From: CAG-791 sp963657295
GTDB taxonomy: Bacteria > Bacillota > Clostridia > Lachnospirales > Lachnospiraceae
Length of the DNA: 27,400 nt
Assembly: GCA_963657295.1 (NCBI GenBank)
Contig: CAVKMX010000014.1
Coordinates: 1 to 27,400, forward strand
Reading direction: 5' to 3'
Every line of letters starts with the position of its first letter. Position 1 is the stretch's first letter. The notes beneath the pieces were generated by a model. It was not told the DNA's origin. It searched no databases and saw nothing but the letters and a program-made list of their open reading frames with translations. This document shows positions 7,176 through 14,809 of this stretch, one piece after another. Both the position numbers and the translations under genes were made by a program.

Positions 7176-8159
7176 ATGGCAGCTTATTTTGCATCCTTGA
7201 ATCCCACCGCCTTGTGGAATGCGGCGCCGGGCGGCCTGGCCCAGGGACTGATCTGGGGCATCATGGCACTGGGCGTCTATATGACCTATCGCGTGCTGAA
7301 TTTTGCCGATTTGTCGGTGGATGGTTCCCTTGCTACGGGAGGAGCGGTAACCGTCATGCTGATTCTGGCCGGATGGAATCCGGAGGCGGCACTGGGGGTT
7401 GCCTTCCTGACCGGAGTGCTCGCGGGCTTCGTGACGGGAATCCTGCATACGTGCCTCGGAATACCGGACATTCTGGCCGGAATTCTGACGCAGATTTCAT
7501 TGTATTCCATCAATCTGAACATCATGGGAAAGGCCAACCAGGCGGTGCCGACCGCTACCGTGGCGGTGCACTTTTCATCGAATGTCCGGTACCTGGGACA
7601 GACCATTGCACTGACGCTGGTCGTCGATGTGATCATCATCGGCGTGTTCTACTGGTTCCTGGGAACGGAGATGGGAAGCGCAATCCGGGCCACCGGCATC
7701 AACGAGCAGATGAGCCGCGCCCAGGGCATCAACACCGGTCGGATGAAAGTGCTGGCACTGGCGCTTTCCAACGGTCTTGTGGCGCTCTCCGGCGGAATCC
7801 TGACACAGTATCAGGGCTTTGCAGATGTGAAGATGGGACAGGGGGCCATTGTCATCGGCCTTGCGGCGGTCATCATCGGTGAGGTGCTGGGGGAGGCGCT
7901 TCTGGGAAAAAGGCTGGATTTCATCCTGCGCCTGAGCTTCGTGGTCATCGGCGCCGTGATCTACTATTTCGTTTATGTTTTCGTTCTGTGGCTGAAGTTC
8001 CCTGCCGATGATATGAAGCTGCTGACGGCAATTGTGGTGGCCATGTTCCTGGCAGCCCCCTATCTGAAGGAAATGCGCAAGAGCTCCTTCCGTGCGCTGG
8101 CAAGACGCAACAAGGCAGAGACGGCGGCGAAGTCGGTCACCGGGGAAAAGGAGGACTGA
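7176..8159 (+). CDS. ABC transporter permease (BPD_transp_2 family)
   Basis: A 327-residue polytopic membrane protein with about eight or nine hydrophobic segments. It is the channel subunit of the ABC_sub_bind-type importer. GLIWGIMALGVYMTYRVLNFADLSVDGSLATGG near the N-terminus is typical of this permease class, related to branched-chain amino acid and sugar permeases. GTEMGSAIRATGINEQMSRAQGI (about 169-191) is the cytoplasmic coupling loop that docks to the ATPase. I chose the ATG at 7176 because an AGAGAGGGAAG ribosome site precedes it and the protein aligns with the family from there. An in-frame ATG at 7053 would add 41 Cys/Gly/Arg-rich residues encoded by the hairpin region and is unlikely. 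The ATPase gene begins two bases after its stop. Confidence 0.88.
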   Translation: MAAYFASLNPTALWNAAPGGLAQGLIWGIMALGVYMTYRVLNFADLSVDGSLATGGAVTVMLILAGWNPEAALGVAFLTGVLAGFVTGILHTCLGIPDILAGILTQISLYSINLNIMGKANQAVPTATVAVHFSSNVRYLGQTIALTLVVDVIIIGVFYWFLGTEMGSAIRATGINEQMSRAQGINTGRMKVLALALSNGLVALSGGILTQYQGFADVKMGQGAIVIGLAAVIIGEVLGEALLGKRLDFILRLSFVVIGAVIYYFVYVFVLWLKFPADDMKLLTAIVVAMFLAAPYLKEMRKSSFRALARRNKAETAAKSVTGEKED

Positions 8160-8161
8160 TC

Positions 8162-8950
8162 ATGCTGGAGATTCAGAACATATCCAAAACCTTTAATCCG
8201 GATACCATCAATGAGAAAAAGGCGCTGATCCATGTCAGCCTTACCCTGAAGGACGGGGATTTCTGCACCGTGATCGGCGGCAACGGCGCCGGAAAATCCA
8301 CCCTGATGAACGCAGTGGCCGGCGTGTGGCCGGTGGACAGCGGACGGATCATCATTGACGGCGAGGATGTTTCTTCACTCCAGGAGTTCCGGCGGGCCCC
8401 GTATCTCGGCCGTGTATTCCAGGATCCGATGACGGGAACGGCCGGTGACATGCAGATTATGGAGAATCTGGCACTGGCGGCCAGACGCGGCGGGAGCCGG
8501 ACTCTTCGCTGGGGGACAACCAAAAAGGAAACGGCAGAATATCGGAGCATGCTCAAGAAGCTGGATCTGGGTCTGGAGGAGCGCATGACCTCAAAGGTCG
8601 GCCTTCTCTCCGGCGGACAGCGGCAGGCGCTGACGCTCCTCATGGCGACCATCAAGCGCCCGAAACTCCTCCTTCTGGACGAGCATACCGCGGCGCTGGA
8701 TCCGAAGACGGCCAAAAAGGTCCTGGATGCGACCGACCGCATTGTGGAAGAGGGGCATCTGACCACGCTGATGGTCACGCACAACATGCACGATGCCATC
8801 GCACACGGCAACCGGCTGATCATGATGAGCGGGGGACAGATCATCTATGACGTCTGCGGAGAAGAGAAGAAAAAGCTTCAGGTTGCCGATCTTCTGAAGA
8901 AATTCGAGGAGGCCGGCGGAGAGGTTTCCGACCGTATGGCACTGTCCTGA
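8162..8950 (+). CDS. ABC transporter ATP-binding protein
   Basis: A 262-residue nucleotide-binding subunit that energises the importer formed with the two preceding proteins. Motifs are complete: Walker A GGNGAGKST at 39-47, Q-loop in VFQDPMTGT near 86-93, signature LSGGQ at 149-153, Walker B LLLLDE at 169-174 with catalytic E174, D-loop ALD and switch H207 in MVTHN. The residue after Walker B E174 is H (DEHTAALDP), a form typical of this family's ATPases. Translation starts almost at the permease stop, so the two are co-translated. A long hairpin lies directly downstream. Confidence 0.92.
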   Translation: MLEIQNISKTFNPDTINEKKALIHVSLTLKDGDFCTVIGGNGAGKSTLMNAVAGVWPVDSGRIIIDGEDVSSLQEFRRAPYLGRVFQDPMTGTAGDMQIMENLALAARRGGSRTLRWGTTKKETAEYRSMLKKLDLGLEERMTSKVGLLSGGQRQALTLLMATIKRPKLLLLDEHTAALDPKTAKKVLDATDRIVEEGHLTTLMVTHNMHDAIAHGNRLIMMSGGQIIYDVCGEEKKKLQVADLLKKFEEAGGEVSDRMALS

Positions 8951-8974
8951 CGGGCGTCGGAAGCCGTCCGATGC

Positions 8975-9012
8975 CTGCGCATCTGCGCGAGAGGGCTCGC
9001 GCAGATGTGCAG
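8975..9012 (+). terminator. 17-bp hairpin ending the ABC operon
   Basis: The arm at 8975-8991 pairs with 8996-9012 along 17 positions with one G-T wobble and a 4-base loop (AGGG). There is no immediate U tract; GGGTTTTA comes about 12 bases later. It probably ends the operon or stabilises its 3' end. Confidence 0.55.
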
Positions 9013-9144
9013 CAGGTGTCCTGGGTTTTACAGACGACATACACAGCGTTAATGGGTTCTTAACCGGGAGGGGGCACAATGTGCGTGGCTCTGCGATTCC
9101 TGCAGAGAGACAACGGCACCGTGTGCGGAAGAGAGGATTACGCT

Positions 9145-10380
9145 ATGAGCAAGCTGACATCGCTGGAGAAAAAGTGGATTCTGTATGATGTGGCCAATTC
9201 GGCCTTTACCATGATGGTATCCACGATGATTCCGATTTATTTCAACCAACTGAGCAGGCAGGCTGGGATCTCCGAGGTGGATTATCTGGCCTATTGGGGG
9301 TACACCATTTCTCTGACCACGGTGATTGTCGCCCTTCTGGGTCCTGTTCTGGGAGCGGCGGCGGACAAGGGGAAGCGCAGGAAGCCGTTCTTTGCTCTCA
9401 CGATTGTACTGGGGGCCCTGGGCTGTGCAGGTCTCGGGCTTGCAAGGGAATGGCTGGTTTTCCTTGCATTGTTCTGTGTGGTAAGAGTGCTGTATTCGCT
9501 GAGCCTTGTGATCTATGATTCCACGCTGGTGGATGTCACAACGCCGGAACGGATGGACAACGTGTCAGCCCTCGGCTATGCCTGGGGATACATCGGCAGC
9601 TGCGTTCCCTTCATTGCCTGCCTTTTGCTGGTGCTGTTCGCAGACAGGATCGGAATTTCGCAGATGCTGGCCCTTTCTCTTTCCATGGTGATCACCGCCC
9701 TGTGGTGGGGAGGCGTTTCGATCCCGATTCTGAAGGATTACCGGCAGCAGCATTTCCTCGAGGGGGAGGAAGAGCACAGGAGCATCCTGCGGCAGCTGAG
9801 AGTGAGCCTGCGGGATCTCCTGCAGAACCGAAAGATCCTGCTCTTCCTGCTGGCATTTTTCTTCTATATTGACGGCGTATACACCATCATTGATATGTCT
9901 ACGGCCTACGGCACGGCGCTGGGGCTGGGTACGACCGACATGCTGCTGGCTCTTCTGGTGACGCAGTTCGTGGCCTTCCCCAGCGCCGTGATTTACGGGA
10001 GACTGGCGCAGAAGGGGATGGCGGAGAAGCTGATCCTGATCGCCATTGCCGCGTATGCCGGGATTGCGGTTTTCGCCATTTTTCTGAATGCGGCATGGCA
10101 GTTCTGGGTGCTGGCCATTGTGGTCGGTATGTTCCAGGGCGGTATCCAGTCCCTGTCCAGGTCTTATTTTACAAAGATCATTCCGGCAGAGCGCTCCGGA
10201 GAGTTCTTCGGATTCTATGACATCTGCGGAAAGGGAGCCTCCTTCATTGGCACAACGGTGATGAGTCTGGTGTCGCAGGCCACGGGAGCGGCTAATTACG
10301 GCGTCGGCGTCATTGCAGTTTTCTTTTTGATCGGACTGGTGCTGTTCGTGATGAGCACCAGAGAAAAGGCAGCGGCATGA
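9145..10380 (+). CDS. MFS transporter, UMF1/Atg22-like family
   Basis: A 411-residue, twelve-helix transporter. The N-terminus LEKKWILYDVANSAFTMMV is the hallmark of the UMF1 family, bacterial relatives of the yeast vacuolar effluxer Atg22. ADKGKRRKPF (about 75) is the usual MFS loop between helices 2 and 3, and FQGGIQSLSRSYFTKIIPAERSGEFFGFYDICGKGASF near 333-370 is the conserved second-half signature. Substrates of bacterial members are largely unknown. I chose the ATG at 9145, preceded by GAGAGG, because the protein then begins just ahead of the conserved motif. An in-frame ATG at 9079 with its own GGGAGGGGG site would add 22 atypical residues and remains possible. The stop overlaps the phosphodiesterase start (ATGA), implying coupled translation and perhaps export of a related metabolite. 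Confidence 0.87.
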   Translation: MSKLTSLEKKWILYDVANSAFTMMVSTMIPIYFNQLSRQAGISEVDYLAYWGYTISLTTVIVALLGPVLGAAADKGKRRKPFFALTIVLGALGCAGLGLAREWLVFLALFCVVRVLYSLSLVIYDSTLVDVTTPERMDNVSALGYAWGYIGSCVPFIACLLLVLFADRIGISQMLALSLSMVITALWWGGVSIPILKDYRQQHFLEGEEEHRSILRQLRVSLRDLLQNRKILLFLLAFFFYIDGVYTIIDMSTAYGTALGLGTTDMLLALLVTQFVAFPSAVIYGRLAQKGMAEKLILIAIAAYAGIAVFAIFLNAAWQFWVLAIVVGMFQGGIQSLSRSYFTKIIPAERSGEFFGFYDICGKGASFIGTTVMSLVSQATGAANYGVGVIAVFFLIGLVLFVMSTREKAAA

Positions 10381-11132
10381 ATACTATGGTATGGGCACAC
10401 CGCGGCGCATCGGAATATGCGCCGGAGAACACATTGGTTTCCTTTGAAAAGGCGGCAGAGATGGGCGCAGACGGTGTGGAGCTGGATGTGCAGCTGACGT
10501 CGGACGGGGAGCTGGTGGTGGCACACGATGAGTCGCTGGAGCGCGTCAGTGACGGGAGCGGCTGGATCAAGGATCATACTCTCGCAGAACTGCGGAGGCT
10601 GAATTTCAACCGCACACATCCGGAATATGAAACGGCACGGATTCCGCTGCTGGATGAGGTGTACGATCTTCTGAAGCCGACCGGACTGACGGTGAATGTG
10701 GAGTTCAAGACGGGAATTTTCTGGTACCGCGGCATCGAGGAAAAGGTGCTGGAGCTCACGGCGAAAAAGGGCATGGAGGAGAGAGTGATCTACTCCTCCT
10801 TCAACCACTACACGCTGCGGCATCTGCGCAGAGAGAAGCCGGACATACGGACAGGACTCCTGTATTCCGACAACTGGATCGATGTGGCCCCCTACGCCAG
10901 GGAGAAGGCACAGGTAAATGCACTTCATCCGGCCCTGTATCATCTGACGGATCCGGACTATGTGGCAGCGGCACATGCGTGCGGCCTTGCCGTGCATGTC
11001 TGGACGGTGAACGAGGAGGAGCATATGCGTCTGTGCAGGGACATGGGCGTGGAGGCGATCATTACCAACCGACCGGATGTCTGCAGAAGGGTTCTGCAGG
11101 AGAGGAATGCCGGCCGCGCGATTGCGGAATGA
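10377..11132 (+). CDS. glycerophosphodiester phosphodiesterase (GDPD family)
   Basis: A 251-residue cytoplasmic GDPD-fold enzyme hydrolysing glycerophosphodiesters to glycerol-3-phosphate and an alcohol. Catalytic and metal ligands are in place: H8-R9 in AHRGASEYAPENT, E35 and D37 in GVELDVQLTSDG, and the second catalytic histidine H50 in VVAHDE. NVEFKT near 108-113 adds the third metal ligand, and AVHVWTVNEEEHM near 204-216 is the family's C-terminal strand. Length is normal and there is no signal peptide. Coupling to the upstream MFS gene suggests both act on phospholipid or teichoic acid breakdown products, which is inference. The wall hydrolase gene follows after 21 bases. Confidence 0.92.
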   Translation: MNTMVWAHRGASEYAPENTLVSFEKAAEMGADGVELDVQLTSDGELVVAHDESLERVSDGSGWIKDHTLAELRRLNFNRTHPEYETARIPLLDEVYDLLKPTGLTVNVEFKTGIFWYRGIEEKVLELTAKKGMEERVIYSSFNHYTLRHLRREKPDIRTGLLYSDNWIDVAPYAREKAQVNALHPALYHLTDPDYVAAAHACGLAVHVWTVNEEEHMRLCRDMGVEAIITNRPDVCRRVLQERNAGRAIAE

Positions 11133-11153
11133 CGGGACAAGAGAATTTTCAGT

Positions 11154-12740
11154 ATGATTTTGAGAATACAAGGGCGCAGAGATCCGAAGGATCGTGGGAA
11201 CAGGAACAATTCGAAGAGAGGAAAGCTGACACTGCTGTGGTTCGCGGTGTCAGCTTTCGCCATGTCCGGCATGCAGATACCGGCAGCGGTACTTCCGGCT
11301 GTGCGGATGGAGACAAATGCGGCGGAGACGTCTTCCGGGGAGAGGGAGAACGGCTCCGGAGAGAAGGGGGACGGGGAACAGGCAGGAGAAGAACAGGTTC
11401 GGGTGTTCTATCCGGGAGCCGGGTTCGCCTATGCCTTTTCGGCACAGAAGGTGTCGCTGCAGGACCTGCAGGAGGACGGTGCGGCCGAAGAGACAACGCT
11501 CACGCCGGTGCAGGTCAAGGAGCGGAATGTCGTAAATGCCGTGTCCGAAACCCAGGGAATTCAGATGGACCGTGCGCTGGCGACCATCCTGTCGGCGACA
11601 GCGGTAACCGTGGTTTCCGATGCCAACATTGCCGTGCAGATGGCAGAGCTTTCCGACCGCCGGCAGGCACAGATGAAGCTGGACCAGGGTGTTGTGACGC
11701 CGGAAGAGGCGGAGGCGCTCCTGGAGGCCGCGCGGCAGAACGGTGCGCTCGGCGATACGATTGTCTCCATCGCAGGCGGAGAGGAGGACGGGAGCGAGAG
11801 CACGGCGGCAGCCGGTGACGCGCCGGCGGTCAATGCAGACGGCGAGGAGCTGGTGGTGGCGCAGGTCAACGATTACATCAATGTGCGCGCGGATGCGGAT
11901 ACCGAGTCCGAAGTAATCGGAAAGCTATATAATAAATCTGTGGCGAAGGTTCTGGGCCGGACAGGAAACGGCTGGGTGCGGATCCGGTCCGGAGGAGTTA
12001 CGGGCTACATCCGAGAGGAGTACGTTGCAACCGGTACGGCGGCGCAGGAGCTGGCGGATGCGGTGTCCGTGAAGCAGGCGGTGGTGACGACGCAGACCCT
12101 GCGCGTGCGTGCGGCGGCCATGGCGGATTCGGATGTCATCACATTGATCGGAGAGGGAGAGACCCTCGAAATTCTGGAAGAGGAGAACGGCTGGTACAAG
12201 ATCCGCACGGAGGACGGAGACGGATACATCTCGGCGGATTTCGCAGACGTTGAGGAAATCTATCCGGAGGCGGTCTCCAGGGAACAGGAGGAAGCCGAGG
12301 AGGCTGCGAGAAAGGCCGAACAGGAGGCAGAGAAAGCGGAACAGACGAAGAAAACGGGCAGCAAGGGATCATCCTCTGGCAGCTCGGGCACCTCGGCCGG
12401 TCAGGCGGTTGCCAATTATGCGCTGCAGTTCGTCGGGAATCCTTACGTGTGGGGAGGATCGAGCCTTACGAACGGTACCGACTGCTCCGGATTTACGATG
12501 GCGGTGTATGCGAACTTCGGCATCAGCCTGCCGCACTATACGGGGGCACAGCAATCCTGCGGAACTGCAGTGGCCTCTCTTGCGGAGGCACAGCCGGGTG
12601 ATCTGATCCTGTATTCCGGGCATGTGGCCATCTATCTTGGCAACAATCAGATCGTGCATGCCTCGAATCCCCGAAGCGGCATTACCACGGGGACCGCGAC
12701 CTATCGCAATATTGTTGCAATCCGAAGAGTGCTGAAGTGA
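11154..12740 (+). CDS. secreted SH3-NlpC/P60 peptidoglycan endopeptidase
   Basis: A 528-residue exported cell-wall hydrolase. A long basic N-terminus (1-24) precedes a hydrophobic signal segment (25-48). Residues 56-80 are low complexity and about 81-205 are unrecognised. Two bacterial SH3 domains span about 232-292 (NVRADADTESEVIGKLY) and 308-367 (LRVRAAAMADSDVITLI); these bind wall material. A Glu/Ala/Lys helix and Ser/Gly linker (373-415) lead to the NlpC/P60 domain (416-528), with catalytic C444 in GTDCSGF, H490 in YSGHVAIYLG and H502 in VHAS. It should cut the peptide stem of peptidoglycan, typically at D-Glu-diamino acid bonds. The ribosome site for the ATG is weak (GGGACAAG about 11 bases upstream), so translation may depend on the neighbouring gene. 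Confidence 0.9.
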   Translation: MILRIQGRRDPKDRGNRNNSKRGKLTLLWFAVSAFAMSGMQIPAAVLPAVRMETNAAETSSGERENGSGEKGDGEQAGEEQVRVFYPGAGFAYAFSAQKVSLQDLQEDGAAEETTLTPVQVKERNVVNAVSETQGIQMDRALATILSATAVTVVSDANIAVQMAELSDRRQAQMKLDQGVVTPEEAEALLEAARQNGALGDTIVSIAGGEEDGSESTAAAGDAPAVNADGEELVVAQVNDYINVRADADTESEVIGKLYNKSVAKVLGRTGNGWVRIRSGGVTGYIREEYVATGTAAQELADAVSVKQAVVTTQTLRVRAAAMADSDVITLIGEGETLEILEEENGWYKIRTEDGDGYISADFADVEEIYPEAVSREQEEAEEAARKAEQEAEKAEQTKKTGSKGSSSGSSGTSAGQAVANYALQFVGNPYVWGGSSLTNGTDCSGFTMAVYANFGISLPHYTGAQQSCGTAVASLAEAQPGDLILYSGHVAIYLGNNQIVHASNPRSGITTGTATYRNIVAIRRVLK

Positions 12741-12783
12741 GGGAATGGACGGATACCTCTCCGCAGAGGGGAAAGGAGCGGAA

Positions 12784-13314
12784 ATGAAATATCACATCAC
12801 AGGGAAGAACATTGACGTAACACCGGCAATGGACCGCGCAATCCGCGACAAGCTGGACAAGCTGGATCAATGCTTCGCGGAGGACACGCCGGTGCGGGTG
12901 TCACTGGAGGTGAACAAGGACCGGCATAAAATTGAGATCACCATTCCGGTTCCGGACGGGATCATCCGCTCGGAGCAGTCCAGCAATGACATGTACATCA
13001 GTCTGGACCTGGCGGCCGCCGTGATCCAGCGGCAGCTGCAGAAATACAAGGGAAAGCTGGCGGATCGCCACAGAACCTCTCCGGGAGTGTTCCGCCAGGA
13101 ATTCCTGGACCGCAATTTCCTGCCGGAGGAGGAAATCACGATCCGCCGGCACAAGCAGTTCGACATGAAGCCGATGTATCCGGAGGATGCCTGTGTCCGG
13201 ATGGAGCTGCTGGGACATAATTTCTACCTCTTCTGCAACGCGCAGACCGAGCAGCTGAACGTGGTGTACCGCCGAAAGGACGGCACCTACGGACTCATTG
13301 AGCCGAACCTGTAG
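12784..13314 (+). CDS. hpf: ribosome hibernation promoting factor, long form
   Basis: A 176-residue S30AE-family protein that pairs 70S ribosomes into inactive 100S dimers in slow growth. The N-terminal domain (1-100) starts MKYHITGKNIDVTPAMDRAI and carries the basic helix IQRQLQKYKGKLADRHR. The C-terminal domain (about 118-176: EEITIRRHKQFDMKPMYPEDA to GTYGLIEPNL) is the dimerisation module that defines the long form. I chose the ATG at 12784, with AAAGGAG 6 bases upstream; the upstream ATG at 12745 would add 13 non-conserved residues. A small hairpin (12756-12769) lies just before the ribosome site. No separate promoter was seen, so it may be read from the hydrolase gene. Confidence 0.93.
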   Translation: MKYHITGKNIDVTPAMDRAIRDKLDKLDQCFAEDTPVRVSLEVNKDRHKIEITIPVPDGIIRSEQSSNDMYISLDLAAAVIQRQLQKYKGKLADRHRTSPGVFRQEFLDRNFLPEEEITIRRHKQFDMKPMYPEDACVRMELLGHNFYLFCNAQTEQLNVVYRRKDGTYGLIEPNL

Positions 13315-13367
13315 AGAATACCTCCGGCAGGCAACGCGGCAGATGTGAAAAATTCCCAAAACGTTCA

Positions 13368-13396
13368 TTGAAAAGGGAAAAGCACTGTGCTATAAT
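13368..13396 (+). promoter_or_regulatory. promoter of the butyrate operon
   Basis: -35 TTGAAA (13368-13373), a 17-base spacer and a consensus -10 TATAAT (13391-13396) with the extended TG at 13388-13389. This is the strongest promoter match in the window, and the genes it drives are high-flux catabolic enzymes. Confidence 0.82.
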
Positions 13397-13401
13397 TCCC
13401 A

Positions 13402-13429
13402 TTGTGACAAAAAATTAACAAAGTCACAA
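13402..13429 (+). promoter_or_regulatory. operator-like inverted repeat at the thl transcription start
   Basis: TTGTGAC (13402-13408) and GTCACAA (13423-13429) are exact inverted repeats separated by 14 A/T-rich bases. Between them TTAACAA (13415-13421) equals a Rex half-site. The site covers the expected transcription start, a typical repressor position. Rex senses NADH/NAD and is known to control butyrate genes in other clostridia. The exact 18-base Rex consensus with a 4-base gap is not met, so the protein is unproven. Confidence 0.5.
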
Positions 13430-13513
13430 ACGAATGTTCGGGTTTCCCGGCGTTCGCGGTACAGGCGCACAAGGTACAGCATAGAATCGTTGCACAAGCA
13501 TTTGGAGGAAATC

Positions 13514-14698
13514 ATGGCAGACAGAGTTGTTATTGCTAGCGCATGCCGCACGGCAGTCGGCACAATGGGTGGAACACTTTCCGCAACACCTGCTGCGGAG
13601 CTCGGCTCCATCGTGATTAAGGAAGCGGTAAAGCGCGCAGGGATCAAGCCGGAGGATGTGGATCAGGTCTTCATGGGCTGTGTCATTCAGGCTGCGCAGG
13701 GACAGAACGTTGCGAGACAGTGCTCTCTGAAGGCAGGCCTTCCGGTGGAGACGCCGGCCGTGACATTGAACGTAGTCTGCGGCTCCGGCCTGTATGCCGT
13801 CAATCTGGCCGCAAGCCTCATCCGGTCCGGCGAGGCGGATATCGTTGTGGCGGGCGGCACGGAGAATATGTCGATGGCTCCCTACGCCCTTCCGAAGGCA
13901 CGCTTCGGCTACCGCATGAACAACGGAACGCTGGTGGATACCATGGTGAACGATGCGCTGTGGGATGCCTTCAACGATTATCATATGATCCGCACCGCGG
14001 ACAATGTGGCACAGCAGTGGGGACTGACCCGGGAAGAGCTCGACGAGTTCGCAGCGGCATCGCAGACGAAGGCTGCAGAGGCCATGGAGGCCGGCGCCTT
14101 CAAGGAGGAGATCGTCCCCGTTGAGGTGAAGAAAAAGAAACAGACCATCGTCTTCGATACCGACGAGGGTCCTCGCGGCAGACAGACGGCTGCCGATATC
14201 GCGAAGCTGCGCGCCATCAATGCAGACGGCGTGACCACAGCCGGCAATGCATCCAGCATCAACGACGGTGCAGCAGCCCTGGTCGTCATGAGCGAATCGA
14301 AGGCAAAGGAGCTGGGCGTAACACCGATGGCTGTCTGGATTGCCGGTGCGCTCGGCGGCGTAGATCCCTCGATCATGGGCGTCGGCCCGGTCGCTTCCAC
14401 GAGAAAGGTTCTGGCGAAGACCGGCCTGACCATTGATGACTTTGACCTGTACGAGGCCAACGAGGCCTTTGCCGCACAGTCGGTTGCCGTCGGCAGGGAG
14501 CTGGGCTTTGATCCCTCCAAGCTGAACGTAAACGGCGGCGCCATCGCCCTGGGACATCCGGTGGGTGCCTCCGGCGCACGTATCCTGACAACCCTTCTGT
14601 ATGCAATGAAGAACCGGGATGCGAAGAGAGGTCTTGCCACGCTGTGCATCGGCGGCGGCATGGGCTGCTCCACGGTGGTTGAGAAGTACGAGGCATAA
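13514..14698 (+). CDS. thl: acetyl-CoA acetyltransferase (thiolase), butyrate operon copy
   Basis: A 394-residue biosynthetic thiolase condensing two acetyl-CoA to acetoacetyl-CoA, the entry step to butyryl-CoA. The nucleophile C89 is in NVVCGSGL, H348 in ALGHPVGASGAR and the second catalytic C385 in GGGMGCS. I chose the ATG at 13514, with GGAGG 5 bases upstream and the normal family N-terminus MADRVVIASACRTAVG; the earlier ATG at 13490 adds eight atypical residues. Two normally conserved stretches are altered: YHMIRTADN replaces the usual YHMGxTAEN (157-164), and 219-240 departs from the usual TLExLxxLKPAFKKDG. Catalytic residues are intact, so activity is expected. It is first in the operon, with its own promoter and operator. 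Confidence 0.94.
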   Translation: MADRVVIASACRTAVGTMGGTLSATPAAELGSIVIKEAVKRAGIKPEDVDQVFMGCVIQAAQGQNVARQCSLKAGLPVETPAVTLNVVCGSGLYAVNLAASLIRSGEADIVVAGGTENMSMAPYALPKARFGYRMNNGTLVDTMVNDALWDAFNDYHMIRTADNVAQQWGLTREELDEFAAASQTKAAEAMEAGAFKEEIVPVEVKKKKQTIVFDTDEGPRGRQTAADIAKLRAINADGVTTAGNASSINDGAAALVVMSESKAKELGVTPMAVWIAGALGGVDPSIMGVGPVASTRKVLAKTGLTIDDFDLYEANEAFAAQSVAVGRELGFDPSKLNVNGGAIALGHPVGASGARILTTLLYAMKNRDAKRGLATLCIGGGMGCSTVVEKYEA

Positions 14699-14704
14699 CG
14701 CAGA

Positions 14705-14780
14705 GCAGATGTCTGCATGCAATGGTACGCAGGAGAGCGCGAGTCTCTCCTGCGTGCGTACGCCGCAGAGTGCTGCGGCG
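14705..14780 (+). other. tandem hairpins in the thl-crt spacer
   Basis: Three stems in succession: GCAGA/TCTGC at 14705-14716; an 11-bp stem ACGCAGGAGAG (14727-14737) with CTCTCCTGCGT (14745-14755); and CGCCGCAG (14761-14768) with CTGCGGCG (14773-14780), AGTG loop. There are no T runs, and the crt ribosome site follows at about 14795. Likely mRNA processing or stability elements, or a partial attenuator. Confidence 0.6.
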
Positions 14781-14809
14781 CAGATTAGAGAAAATCTGGA
14801 GGTTATCCC

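Noticed and set aside
5854..7194. 446-codon reverse frame opposite the binding protein gene
   Set aside because: No ribosome site or family motif; the + strand encodes a clear lipoprotein.
13402..13421. Exact canonical Rex box
   Set aside because: The gap between TTGTGAC and TTAACAA is 6 bases rather than 4, so it is reported only as an operator-like site.
13424..14722. 432-codon reverse frame opposite thl
   Set aside because: Shadow of a highly conserved thiolase; similar shadows occur opposite bcd, etfA and the second thiolase.
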